From the NCBI GenBank assembly GCA_029862205.1, contig JAOTXT010000022.1, positions 1-61,166 of the forward strand: a stretch of 61,166 nucleotides of DNA. The letters run 5' to 3'. The notes beneath the pieces are model-generated. The model was not told the origin of the DNA. It worked only from the letters and a program-made list of their open reading frames with translations, and searched no databases. Of the stretch, positions 25,866 to 34,451 are shown piece by piece. Position 1 is the first letter of the stretch. Each line of letters begins with the position of its first letter. The position numbers and the translations under genes were made by a program. Origin of the DNA: Paracoccaceae bacterium. Lineage in GTDB: Bacteria; Pseudomonadota; Alphaproteobacteria; Rhodobacterales; Rhodobacteraceae.

Positions 25866-26927
25866 TCACTCGTGAAACGCGGAAACCGGATCGACGCCCA
25901 CGACCTTGCGGACCGGCATCACCGAGGCGGCGAGGCTCACCGCGACGGCCGCCGCGCCGACCCTCAGCAGCGCCTCGGCGGTCACGCTCAGGGTGATCTG
26001 CGGCACCAGCCACTCGGTCAGCGGAACCGCCAGCGACACCAAGCCAGCGGCCAGCAGGAAGGCCAGCACGGTGATGCAGCCGACCTGGAACATGATGCCC
26101 GCATAAATCGCACGATCGCGGACGCCCAGTGCCTTCATGACCGCGAGTTCGCGCTCCCGCTGGGCGACATGGGTGTAAACAATGAAGCCGGTGAGCATGA
26201 TCGCGAGCGTGCCGCCGATGAACGTCATCAGACCGATGATCTCCAGCCCCATCTGCATGGCGACCTCCCAGTCGCTGTCGATGAACTCGGCTTTCGGCAG
26301 GGCGTTCACCTTTTCGACCGTTTCGCGGATGCGCGCGGCCAGGGCCGCTCCGTCGACGCCCGGCGCCGCGTCGACCAGGAGGTAGCTTGTCGAGCCGATG
26401 GTCGACATGATGTCGGAGAGATCGGCCATGGCGATAAAGGTGATCGAATTCGCCATTGAGAACGTGTCGCCCGAAAGCCCGACAATTGAGAAGTCGCGCC
26501 CAGCGATCGAGACCCCGTCGCCGATCCCGAGGCCGGTCAGATCGGAGAGAACCGACGGAACGACCGCTTCACCGGGGCCGGGATGCGCCTCTCCGGCCAC
26601 CATCTCCCATGGCCCGGCGCGCGGGTCGCCCTCCTCGAGGCCGACGATGAAGGAGAACCAGTTCCGCGCACCCGCCTCCATCACCGTGTTCAGGTAGAGG
26701 ATCGGTGTGACCCTGTTTACCGCCTCGATTGCCTCGACCCGGTCGGCCTTCCAGTCCCAGACGAAGGAGGTCGCCATATGCATGTTGGAGACGCCCTTCT
26801 GCATTACCCACACATCGGCGTCGCTGTGCTCGATATAGGCAACGATCTGGTCGGACTCGCCGGCAAAAACCGCCTCGAAAAAGAGCACGAGCGCGAACGC
26901 GCCGGCGACCGCGCTGATGCTCGCCAC
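25866..26927 (-). CDS. FtsX/MacB-type ABC permease, N-terminus disrupted by in-frame TGA
   Basis: The long open frame begins at GTG 26927 and encodes a first membrane helix (ISAVAGAFALVLFFEAVFAG), a large periplasmic domain (SDADVWVMQKGVSNMHMATS) and three C-terminal helices, the FtsX permease plan. The natural start is probably ATG 26975, 4 nt after the upstream permease stop and 7 nt after a strong AGGAG. That frame, however, reads ATG CTG AAA TGA, with TGA at 26964-26966, and then continues open into the gene (TLKGLFAAPLQL...). The fourth codon may have been TGG. Expression would need reinitiation at the weak GTG or suppression. Confidence 0.8.
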   Translation of the reverse strand: MASISAVAGAFALVLFFEAVFAGESDQIVAYIEHSDADVWVMQKGVSNMHMATSFVWDWKADRVEAIEAVNRVTPILYLNTVMEAGARNWFSFIVGLEEGDPRAGPWEMVAGEAHPGPGEAVVPSVLSDLTGLGIGDGVSIAGRDFSIVGLSGDTFSMANSITFIAMADLSDIMSTIGSTSYLLVDAAPGVDGAALAARIRETVEKVNALPKAEFIDSDWEVAMQMGLEIIGLMTFIGGTLAIMLTGFIVYTHVAQRERELAVMKALGVRDRAIYAGIMFQVGCITVLAFLLAAGLVSLAVPLTEWLVPQITLSVTAEALLRVGAAAVAVSLAASVMPVRKVVGVDPVSAFHE

Positions 26928-26978
26928 AAGCTGGAGCGGCGCGGCGAACAGGCCTTTGAGCGTTCATTTCAGCATGGC

Positions 26979-28109
26979 TCAGCTCCTGAACACCATGGCG
27001 GGATCCATCCCGGCGATCAGGCGGACTGGGGCGAGGGCTCCGAGGCCCGCCAGGGCAAGGCAGATCACTGCCGTCCGAACCAGGCCAGCGGGCTCCGTCG
27101 GCAGGATCAGGTAGACCGGCGCTAGGGCATGGATGATGGTTGCGAGGATTTGCGACAGCGCAATTCCGAGCGGGAGTGCCAGCAGCGTCAGAACGCCGGC
27201 CTCGATCACGACCGCCATGCCGAGCATTCTCGGCGTGAACCCCAGCGCCCGCATCACGCCAAGGCTGCGCTGCCGGCCGCGCACGGCGGCGAACATGAAC
27301 ATGCCGATCACCAGCGCTCCGATCGCGTAGCTCACCACCAGCAGGAGACCGAGGATCGGCCCCATCAACTCGCGGCCGAGGTCCTCGTCCCGTTGTGCCA
27401 GCTCGCCGGGCAGGAAGGCATTCGCGGCGGGCACTTCCTGCCTAATCCGGTCGGCGATCACCGCCGGATCGGCGCCCGGTTCGGTCTCGACTAGGAGGAA
27501 GCTCAGCAAGGGGAAGGTGGCGATGTCGTCGGCGATGTCTGACTCGAGATAGAAGTCGATCAGGTCGTCGTAGGTGACGAAGGCGAACGGCGTGAAGAAG
27601 GCGGCGGATTTCTCGGATATCCCGGCGATCCGGAAATCGAAGTCCGAGATCGTGATCGTGTCTCCGGGCGTGAACCCGTAGCGCTTAGCGAGGGAGCGGT
27701 CGATCACGATCTCGCGCTCGCCACCGATCGGGCTTCCGGTGACGATCTCGAGCGGCCCGCCGGCCGTATCGTAGACCAGGATGATGATCGGCGTCTTGCG
27801 CCCGTCGCGATCATAGATGACCGACAGGGCGGTCAGCGGATGGGCCTCGCGGACGCCCTCCAGCTCCTCCACGGCCAGCCTTGTGAGCTGCGGCAGGATC
27901 GACCGCGCCGCGATGAAATTGGAGATGCCCGCCTGGGTGACGACGACGTCGCCGCTGCGATTGAGCACCGCATTGCGCAACTGCACATACATCCCGGCTA
28001 GGAATCCCTCCAGGATCAGCATCTCGGCGATGATCGCAGCGATCACTAGAACGGTCAGGGCAACCCGGCCGATCTCCCGGTAGCATTGCTTGTAGATCAG
28101 AGAGAGCAC
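26979..28109 (-). CDS. FtsX/MacB-type ABC permease
   Basis: 376 residues with the FtsX layout: one N-terminal helix (VALTVLVIAAIIAEMLILEGFLAG), a ~200-residue periplasmic domain, then three helices (SYAIGALVIGMFMFAAVRGRQRSLGVMRALGFTP is the diagnostic coupling region). It starts at GTG 28109, with GAGG about 8 nt upstream. It is first in the row of permease, permease, ATPase-YHS, LolA-like, barrel and cytochrome. With the second permease it would form the inner-membrane heterodimer of a mechanotransmission-type exporter rather than a channel. Confidence 0.85.
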   Translation of the reverse strand: MLSLIYKQCYREIGRVALTVLVIAAIIAEMLILEGFLAGMYVQLRNAVLNRSGDVVVTQAGISNFIAARSILPQLTRLAVEELEGVREAHPLTALSVIYDRDGRKTPIIILVYDTAGGPLEIVTGSPIGGEREIVIDRSLAKRYGFTPGDTITISDFDFRIAGISEKSAAFFTPFAFVTYDDLIDFYLESDIADDIATFPLLSFLLVETEPGADPAVIADRIRQEVPAANAFLPGELAQRDEDLGRELMGPILGLLLVVSYAIGALVIGMFMFAAVRGRQRSLGVMRALGFTPRMLGMAVVIEAGVLTLLALPLGIALSQILATIIHALAPVYLILPTEPAGLVRTAVICLALAGLGALAPVRLIAGMDPAMVFRS

Positions 28110-28187
28110 TTCCTGCGCCTCACATCTCTGGATCTGACAGTCTCGGATCAGGTCTCCATCTTGAATTGACGGTAAATTCCAATCTTA

Positions 28188-28219
28188 CATGGCGTTGCGA
28201 TCTTGGCGGCAACGCCATG
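28188..28219. promoter_or_regulatory. Perfect 11-bp inverted repeat upstream of the ABC operon
   Basis: CATGGCGTTGC and GCAACGCCATG form a perfect inverted repeat with a 10-nt spacer, 79 nt before the first gene of the ABC row. It could be an operator for a dimeric regulator or a leader hairpin. No regulator gene is adjacent. Confidence 0.45.
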
Positions 28220-28615
28220 CCGGATCACCTGGCCTTTGCTTTCGTCGCGATGGTCGACGAGCGAAAGAAAAGGTCGATTACGGTGCTAGGCTATGAGAGA
28301 GTTCACTGTCGGTCATTGACCCCGATCAAGCAGCTCTTGACCTTCCAGTTACTGAAATTAAAGCCAGTCTTGGGGCTGAAGCGTGAATTGTCGGGTTCGC
28401 CGGAGCAGACATCTCCGCTGTCAGATCGTTGCCGGATCGGTGGGATTTGAATGTCGCTTTCCCTCCCGAATGCGGAAGTTGGCATTTTGGGTGTCGTTGG
28501 CGGCAGCCCCGACCGAGGACGATGTCGTCCTATGGCACTAGGCGGACGTTAAACGAAGCCGGCTCTGGGGTCCGCAAAGGGCTCAGAGTCGCCGTTGCTG
28601 CTTAATGCCTGGCGG
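28220..28615. other. Gap without a recognisable gene
   Basis: No gene, tRNA or strong repeat is seen in this ~400-nt stretch between the ABC operon and a sulfotransferase. Frames of 60-94 codons on both strands lack start signals and protein-like composition. Confidence 0.6.
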
Positions 28616-29545
28616 TTAGACCACCCCGCCCCGCTCGAGCCATTCCCGGCAGTCGGGGCTCAGCGTCCGTTCGCAAGCCTGGTCGTAAAGCGCCAACTCC
28701 TCGGCCGAGAGGATGCCTTCCCAGCGCCGGTTGGTCCCTTTGTTCAGGAAGGTGTCCGAACCGCCCTTCCAGGCGGCTCCGCCGCGCGGTGCGTAGGTCG
28801 CGCCCTTGGGGCGCATGGTATCGATCGAAACGGCCTCGGCTACCTGTGCCAGCCGTTTGGGCGTGATCGGGACTTCCAGGAAGTCGGCGATCCGGGCGAC
28901 GGCGCCAAGCGTGTCCGCCTTCATATCCCCGTAATGCAGCGTCAGGACGTTCGGCAAATGCCGGTAGTTCCACCAGGACTGGGTGACCGAGAGATGGGAC
29001 CAGAAGGGCCAGCCGTCGGTCTCCCAGTCGAACGAGCCACGCGTGCACCAGTTGCGCCAGCATTCGTGAATGTCGTCGGGCGCGACAGGGAATTCCGGGC
29101 CTGGGCGCGGCACCCCGTCGATTGGGCCGTTGAAGAGCTCGATCGAGTCGGGGAGATAGTTCGAATAGTGGTTCCACATGGACATGAAGACGTCGCGTCC
29201 GTCCCGGCTGATAAAGATGTATTTGAGCTGGGGGAAGAACTTCAGCGAATTCAGCGGCAGATGGGTCTTGACGAAGCGCCGGTGGGACTGGCCCCCGAGC
29301 GCCGCCTTGACCTCCGCATGGGGCTGGCAGCGGAAGTCGAGCCAAGGGGACATCTCCCAGACCGGGGCCGGGAAGGCGCCGTTCTCGAACAGCAGGTTGG
29401 CGACAATCGCCTGGGTCCAGGTGGTGCCGGCCTTATACGAGGTGGCAATCACCACGTCATCGTCACGCGGGCTGAAATCGTCCCAGCGCGAGCTGTCGAT
29501 ATGGTGGTTCTGGTAGACGTGCTCGAATTTCGGCTGGTCGGTCAT
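28616..29545 (-). CDS. Sulfotransferase family protein (cytosolic type)
   Basis: 309 residues. TSYKAGTTWTQAIV is the 5'-phosphosulfate-binding loop, FVKTHLPL follows as usual, and SRDGRDVFMSMWNHY is the 3'-phosphate-binding block for PAPS. RPKGATYAPRGGAAWKGG near the end resembles the RKG motif region of cytosolic sulfotransferases. The ATG at 29545 is chosen with GAGG upstream; a longer open frame to 29884 crosses the divergent DjlA-like gene. It transfers sulfate from PAPS to a hydroxyl or amine; acceptor unknown. No PAPS synthesis gene is nearby. Confidence 0.88.
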   Translation of the reverse strand: MTDQPKFEHVYQNHHIDSSRWDDFSPRDDDVVIATSYKAGTTWTQAIVANLLFENGAFPAPVWEMSPWLDFRCQPHAEVKAALGGQSHRRFVKTHLPLNSLKFFPQLKYIFISRDGRDVFMSMWNHYSNYLPDSIELFNGPIDGVPRPGPEFPVAPDDIHECWRNWCTRGSFDWETDGWPFWSHLSVTQSWWNYRHLPNVLTLHYGDMKADTLGAVARIADFLEVPITPKRLAQVAEAVSIDTMRPKGATYAPRGGAAWKGGSDTFLNKGTNRRWEGILSAEELALYDQACERTLSPDCREWLERGGVV

Positions 29546-29645
29546 GTGGGAACCTCGTGCGTCGAACTCGGCGGCAGATTGCCACGGGCCGAGGCATCGC
29601 GAAAGCGGTTGATCGAGACCCTCCCTTATGTGACCCAAAGGGCCG

Positions 29646-30314
29646 ATGTCGATCTGGTCGAGGATACGCGAGGCGCTGAGCGCGCTGGCCACGGGCGATC
29701 CGCTCTCGGCCGTGTTCCAGCATCTGACCACGCCGCCCGAGAAGACGGTGGCGTTTACCATCGCCGTCATCGCACTGGGCGCCAAGATGGCCAAGGCGGA
29801 CGGCCGGGTGACCCGCGACGAGATCTCGGCCTTCCGACGGGTCTTCCACATCGCGTCCGAGGACGAGGCGGCTGCTGCGCGCATCTACAACATGGCGCGC
29901 ACCGAAGTGGCGGGTTTCGAGGGCTACGCCAATCAGGTCGCGCGCATGTTCCGTGACCGGCCGCTGGTACTGGAGGACCTGCTAGAGGGCCTGGCCTTCA
30001 TCGCCGCCGCGGATGGGGAATACCACCCGGGAGAGGCGGCCTATCTAGAAATGGTGGCCGGGATCTTCGGAGTGGGCGAGCCGGAATTCCGCGCGATCCG
30101 TGCGCGCCACTTGCCGGGCGAGCACGACCCCTGGGCGGTGCTGGGTCTTGAGCCGGGCAGGCCGCTGGAGGAAGTGCGCGCCCGCTACCGGACCCTGGTG
30201 CGCGAGTTGCATCCGGACCGGATGATCGCCCGCGGCGTGCCCGAGGAGGCGCGGCGGATGGCCGAGCAACGTCTGGCGGCGATCACGGCCGCATATGAAG
30301 AGATCGCCGGTTAA
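29646..30314 (+). CDS. TerB / J-domain protein (DjlA-like)
   Basis: 222 residues. An N-terminal TerB-like helical domain (TVAFTIAVIALGAKMAKADGRVTRDEI ... LLEGLAFIAAADGEYHPGE) is followed by a C-terminal J domain: PWAVLGLEPGRPLEEVRARYRTLVRELHPDRM, with the HPD tripeptide needed to stimulate DnaK. It lacks the N-terminal membrane anchor of E. coli DjlA. It probably acts as a DnaK co-chaperone. Divergent from the sulfotransferase and convergent with the flavin reductase. Confidence 0.9.
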   Translation: MSIWSRIREALSALATGDPLSAVFQHLTTPPEKTVAFTIAVIALGAKMAKADGRVTRDEISAFRRVFHIASEDEAAAARIYNMARTEVAGFEGYANQVARMFRDRPLVLEDLLEGLAFIAAADGEYHPGEAAYLEMVAGIFGVGEPEFRAIRARHLPGEHDPWAVLGLEPGRPLEEVRARYRTLVRELHPDRMIARGVPEEARRMAEQRLAAITAAYEEIAG

Positions 30315-30334
30315 GGCGGACAATTCGGTCCGCC
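30315..30334. terminator. Bidirectional hairpin between convergent genes
   Basis: GGCGGAC and GTCCGCC form a 7-bp perfect stem with a 6-nt loop that fills the whole gap between the two convergent stop codons. There is no T-run, so termination strength is uncertain. Confidence 0.5.
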
Positions 30335-30826
30335 CTATCCTTGGCCCAGCCGCTGAAAGGCGCCGCCGTGGTAGAGCAGCGCCTCGCCCTCGTGGCGTGA
30401 AAACCCGATCACGCGGCCCATCAGGATATCGTGGTCGCCGGCGGTGACCCGCTGATGCATGGCGCAGTCGAACCGCGCCAGGCAGCCTTCGATCAGCGGG
30501 GCGCCCATCCCGCCCGGGTGCCAGTTCGTGGCGCCAAACTTGTCGGCGCCGCGGGTCGCGAACAGCATGGCGGTCTCCTCCTGGTCTGCCGCCAGCACGT
30601 TGACCGCGAAACTGTCCGCCTCGCGGAAGGCGCGGTAGCTGGCAGCGGTATGGGCGAGGCAAACCAAAAGCAGCGGCGGGTCGAGCGAAACGGACGTGAA
30701 GGAATTGGCGGTGAAGCCCACGGGTTCACCGGTCTCGGCGGCGATTGCGGTCACGATTGTGACCCCGGTCGCGAAGGCTCCCAGCGCCTGGCGGAGCGCG
30801 ATTTTGCCGTTTTCCTGCGCCGCCAT
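30335..30826 (-). CDS. Flavin reductase (DIM6/HpaC family)
   Basis: 163 residues. LRQALGAFATGVTIVTA, VGFTANSFTSVSLDPPLLLVCL and FAVNVLAADQEETAMLFATRGADKF are the flavin-binding blocks of the HpaC/NmoB-type short-chain flavin reductases, and GDHDILMGRV is the usual C-terminal motif. The enzyme would reduce free FMN or FAD with NAD(P)H for a partner monooxygenase, but no monooxygenase gene lies nearby. Confidence 0.9.
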   Translation of the reverse strand: MAAQENGKIALRQALGAFATGVTIVTAIAAETGEPVGFTANSFTSVSLDPPLLLVCLAHTAASYRAFREADSFAVNVLAADQEETAMLFATRGADKFGATNWHPGGMGAPLIEGCLARFDCAMHQRVTAGDHDILMGRVIGFSRHEGEALLYHGGAFQRLGQG

Positions 30827-31035
30827 TTTGCCGCTCCCCGTTAGCTGAAGGCCACTCTACGCGCCCGCGCGCCGGGTTTGCAGGCAAAAATCTGGGGCAA
30901 TCGTCCCAGTTTTCCCCAGAAATGCCCACAGAATGGGGGGTTTTCAAAAAAAACCATTGATCCCGCCGCCGAGTTCCGATTCGTTTGTCACACGACCATG
31001 CGCGGGGTGATCGCGCGACCCAATGGGAGGACCCA

Positions 31036-31317
31036 ATGAAAAAATCCGAACTCGTCGACGCGCTGGCAGGTGCATCCGGACAGAACAAGGCGACCGTGGA
31101 ATCGGTCTTGGACGCTTTGCCGGGTGTCATGCTATCGGGCATGGCGCGCGACGCGGTGACGCTACCTGGCGTTGCTAAATTCGCGGCGCGTCATCGTGCG
31201 GCGCGGACGGTCCGTAACCCTGCGACCGGGGCCTCGATGCTTTCGCCGGCGACGACGGTGTCATCGATCAAGCCGGTCAAACAATTCAAGGACGGGGTCG
31301 CCCGGATCATCACCTGA
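31036..31317 (+). CDS. HU-family DNA-binding protein
   Basis: 93 residues. MKKSELVDALAGASGQNKATVESVLDAL is the HU helical dimerisation body, and RNPATGASM sits where HU has the DNA-intercalating RNP(A/Q)TG arm. The start at 31036 follows GGGAGG by 7 nt; an upstream in-frame ATG is rejected. It lacks the usual TLPGFG form (TLPGVAKF) and is therefore a diverged HU. Likely a nucleoid protein that bends DNA. Confidence 0.88.
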   Translation: MKKSELVDALAGASGQNKATVESVLDALPGVMLSGMARDAVTLPGVAKFAARHRAARTVRNPATGASMLSPATTVSSIKPVKQFKDGVARIIT

Positions 31318-31339
31318 TCCAGGCGGGCTGCCGGCTGCA

Positions 31340-32776
31340 TTAGCGAAACGCCGGCTCGTCGAACCCCCGCAGCTTGCGCGAGTGCAGGCGGTCGATGCCG
31401 CGCTCGCGCAAGATGCGCATTGTCTCCAAACCGACGCTCAGATGCTGGCTGACCCGCTCGCGGTAGAAGGCGTTCGCCATGCCGCCGAGCTTCAGTTCCC
31501 CGTGCAGCGGCTTGTCCGAGACACAGAGCAGTGTGCCATAGGGCACGCGGAACCGTAGCCCATTGGCGGCGATCGTCGCCGATTCCATATCGACGGCGAT
31601 GGCCCGGCTTTGGTTCAGCGAGCGGAAAAGCTCGCGCGAGCGCAGCTCCCAGTTGCGGTTGTCGGTGGTGTAGACCGTGCCGGTGCGCAGCCTGGTCTTG
31701 AGTTCGCGCCCTTCCAGTCCCGTGACCAGCGCCGTCGCTTCCTCCAGCGCCTGCTGCACTTCGGCGATTGGCGGCACCGGCGCCCATTGTGGCAGGTCCG
31801 CGTCCAGCACGTTGTCCGCGCGCACATATCCATGCGCCAGCACATAGTCGCCCAGAAGCTGGCTGCGGCGCAGGCCCGCGCAATGGCCAAGCATCAGCCA
31901 GCAATGGGGCCGCAGCACCGCCAAGTGGTCGGTTATGGTCTTGGCGTTCGAGGGGCCGATGCCGATATTGATCAGCGTGATCCCGTCGCCGCCGGGCCGG
32001 GTCAGGTGATAGGCCGGCATCTGCGGAAGATGGCCGGGGCTCTCTTCCTCGACCCCCCGGCCAGCGCTGTGCACCCGGTCGCCGGGCTCGACGAACTGTG
32101 CGTAGCCGTCCCGGCCGATCTGAGCGCAGCCATAGTCGATGAACCGGTCTACATAACGCTGATAGTTGGTCAGCAGGATGAAGCTTTGGAAATGCTCGGC
32201 CGAGGTGCCGGTATAGTGCTTGAGCCGGGCGAGCGAATAGTCGACCCGCTCGGCGCTGAACAGTGCCAAAGGGTTCGGACGCGCCGCGCGATCCGCGACC
32301 GTGCCATTGGCGATGGCGTCGTTGGTGGTCGAGAGGTCGGGCAGGGCGAAGTTCTCTTCCAACGCCCTCACCTCCGGCTCGGTGACGTCGATCACGCTGC
32401 TCTCGATCACGTAGGGAAGCGGGATCGGCCGGGCCGAGAGGCCCACCTGTACCGGGATCCGGTGGCGGCGCATCACAAGCGCGACCTGCTCGCGGTAATA
32501 GGCGCCGAAGAGGTCGGGTCGGGTCACAGTTGCGCGGTACTCACCCGCTTCCAGCAACACGCCGAAGGAATGGCGGCCATCGGTGTTGAGCTCGCCATGG
32601 CCGACGGAGAAGCCGATGAAAGGATAGTTCGCGGCGACCGGGGAAATGCCTTCGCCCGCAGCGGCCTGAGTGAAACCGTTGCGCAGCCGCGCGATCGAGT
32701 CGCCGTAGATTTCGGAAACCCGGGCGATCGCCTGATCCGCGTCCTCGATGGTTCTGGTCTCGAATTTCTGCGTCAT
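31340..32776 (-). CDS. amn: AMP nucleosidase
   Basis: About 478 residues. FSVGHGELNTDGRHSFG, the central NYQRYVDRFIDYG and the C-terminal nucleoside-phosphorylase fold (TLINIGIGPSNAKTITDHLAVLRPHCWLMLGHCAGLR; AVDMESATIAANGLRFRVPYGTLLCVSDKPLHGE) mark AMP nucleosidase. It splits AMP to adenine and ribose-5-phosphate and is typically activated by ATP. I start it at ATG 32776, after MIDWR of the longer frame. It ends 22 nt from the convergent HU gene. Confidence 0.95.
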   Translation of the reverse strand: MTQKFETRTIEDADQAIARVSEIYGDSIARLRNGFTQAAAGEGISPVAANYPFIGFSVGHGELNTDGRHSFGVLLEAGEYRATVTRPDLFGAYYREQVALVMRRHRIPVQVGLSARPIPLPYVIESSVIDVTEPEVRALEENFALPDLSTTNDAIANGTVADRAARPNPLALFSAERVDYSLARLKHYTGTSAEHFQSFILLTNYQRYVDRFIDYGCAQIGRDGYAQFVEPGDRVHSAGRGVEEESPGHLPQMPAYHLTRPGGDGITLINIGIGPSNAKTITDHLAVLRPHCWLMLGHCAGLRRSQLLGDYVLAHGYVRADNVLDADLPQWAPVPPIAEVQQALEEATALVTGLEGRELKTRLRTGTVYTTDNRNWELRSRELFRSLNQSRAIAVDMESATIAANGLRFRVPYGTLLCVSDKPLHGELKLGGMANAFYRERVSQHLSVGLETMRILRERGIDRLHSRKLRGFDEPAFR

Positions 32777-32801
32777 GCGCCAGTCTATCACGACCGATCA
32801 A

Positions 32802-33737
32802 TCATGGGACAGCGGGCACTTCGATCTCGCCCTCGATCCAGGCGGTCATGATCCAGCGGGCGATCGAGTCCTGACGCGGCGAGGCGAATTGCGGGTGCTC
32901 GCCATTCAGTGCCATGGCCGTCTCGGCGCGGCTCAGCCAGCGGGCATCCTCGATCTCGTCGTCAATCGTGATCTCCTCGTCCAGAGCGACGCCCCAGCAG
33001 CCGAGCATCAGGCTGGCGGGGAACGGCCAGGGTTGCGAGGTGATGAAGCCTACAGGTCCGACCCGGATCGCGGTTTCCTCGAAGACCTCGCGGCGGACCG
33101 CGTCCTCGATGGTCTCGCCGGGCTCCATGAAGCCTGCGAGCAGGGAATAGAGGCCAGGGGGCCAGACCTGCTGGCGGCCCAGCAGCAGCTTGTCGTCCCG
33201 GACGATCAGCATGATCACCACCGGATCGGTGCGCGGGAAGTGGAGCGCGCCGCAATCGCCGCATTTGCGCCGCCAGCCGCCGTCTTCCGGCGCGCTGGCC
33301 GCGCCGCAGCGTGCGCAAAAAGGGTGGATGCGGTGCCATCCGATCACGCCCTTTGCGGCGGCGACGATATTGGCCTCGGGCTTGGTGATCTGCCCGGCGA
33401 TCGCGCGCAGATCGATGAACTTGGTCCTGGGCCCGAAGGCGGCTTGGGCGTCCTCCTCGCTCAGCGCCGAGACATCCGCCGTGAACCGTGGGGCACCGTC
33501 GACAAGGCCCAGGAACACGGGCGCTTCGGCGCATTTGCCGAGCACCTCCGGCGTGGGCGTGATCCAGCCGAGTGCGGGCTCGGGGCCCGATATGTCGATC
33601 AGGGGCTTGTCCTGCCATTGCGGCAGCAGCCGCGCACCGCCCTGCCGCGCCATTTCGGCACTTTTGGGCCGAAGATGCGCGGCGCGGTCCAGCGCGTCGC
33701 CGCCAGTGGCGAAGGTCAAGGGGTCCTTGAGGCTCAT
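32802..33737 (-). CDS. nudC: NAD(+)/NADH pyrophosphatase NudC
   Basis: 311 residues. It has a zinc ribbon (CARCGAASAPEDGGWRRKCGDCG, four cysteines) followed by a complete Nudix box: GFMEPGETIEDAVRREVFEETA. SQPWPFPASLMLG is the NudC-specific SQPWPFPxS motif. The enzyme cleaves NADH to NMNH and AMP and removes NAD caps from RNA. The longer frame to 33929 overlaps the SRP RNA promoter and part of that gene, so ATG 33737 is used. Confidence 0.95.
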   Translation of the reverse strand: MSLKDPLTFATGGDALDRAAHLRPKSAEMARQGGARLLPQWQDKPLIDISGPEPALGWITPTPEVLGKCAEAPVFLGLVDGAPRFTADVSALSEEDAQAAFGPRTKFIDLRAIAGQITKPEANIVAAAKGVIGWHRIHPFCARCGAASAPEDGGWRRKCGDCGALHFPRTDPVVIMLIVRDDKLLLGRQQVWPPGLYSLLAGFMEPGETIEDAVRREVFEETAIRVGPVGFITSQPWPFPASLMLGCWGVALDEEITIDDEIEDARWLSRAETAMALNGEHPQFASPRQDSIARWIMTAWIEGEIEVPAVP

Positions 33738-33831
33738 GTCTCCCGGATGGGCGGATCGGATAGGCCGTTCTTGATGCCAGAGAGCCGCGCGCGCGGCAAT
33801 GGCTGCGCGCCGTTTGCGCTTTTGGGCCGGG

Positions 33832-33860
33832 TTGATGCGGGCGGGTCCAGGGGATATATG
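33832..33860 (+). promoter_or_regulatory. Promoter of the SRP RNA gene
   Basis: TTGATG (33832-33837) and TATATG (33855-33860) are separated by exactly 17 nt. The predicted RNA 5' end at 33868 lies 8 nt past the -10, as expected for a sigma-70-type stable RNA promoter. Confidence 0.7.
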
Positions 33861-33867
33861 CAAGCCC

Positions 33868-33961
33868 GAGAGGTTGGCGCGGGCGAACGCCTCGCCAACC
33901 CGGTCAGGTCCGGAAGGAAGCAGCCGCAACGAGATCCGTTCGGGTCGCAGTCCAGCCTCTC
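33868..33961 (+). ncRNA. ffs: Bacterial small signal recognition particle RNA (4.5S)
   Basis: The 94-nt gene contains the invariant SRP domain IV sequence GGTCAGGTCCGGAAGGAAGC followed by AGCCGCAACGA and CGGGTCGCAGTCCAGCC. Its ends GAGAGG and CCTCTC pair. The tetraloop GGAA and the symmetric and asymmetric internal loops that bind Ffh are all present. It lies upstream of dnaX, the standard alphaproteobacterial position. Confidence 0.95.
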
Positions 33962-34451
33962 ACTTGATGCATGCATCCGCGTTGGGCACGCCGTCTGCGA
34001 CAAAAATCACCGACTGTGCGCCGATCACGAATGCCCTATATGCGGGACAAAACGGACGCCCGCAATTTCCTGCCGACACCTGCCGCCCATCCCCTTGCCC
34101 GGAATCAAGGCGCGCAGCGCCGCCGGGCAGCGCACGACCGCCCCCCGGGCGTGCGCTTTTGCGGCGTCTCTACCCGCTCCGGCCCGGGGAGGTCTTGCAC
34201 CATAAAGGGATCATCTCATAGGCCGCTGCGCACACCCGCCGTCGCGCGCTGCCCTCCCTCCGTGCTCGGTAGCAGGTCCGCAATGGGCTCGACCAGGCGT
34301 TCGCTGCGCGCGCTAAACCGATCGAATTTGCCAATCTCAACGGCTGGTGCCCGAGTGGGGCTGCCGATCGGATCACATCCCACCCGCGCTCCCTTGTCCG
34401 CCCTTCCACCCCCGGCTATAGCTGGCCAATGCCTCACCCCGGACCCGGCCG
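33962..34451. other. Gap between SRP RNA and dnaX
   Basis: No gene is seen in this 490-nt stretch. Several frames are open on both strands because of high GC content, but they lack start signals. It should hold the dnaX promoter; I see no strong hexamer pair, and dnaX has no clear ribosome-binding site. Confidence 0.5.
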
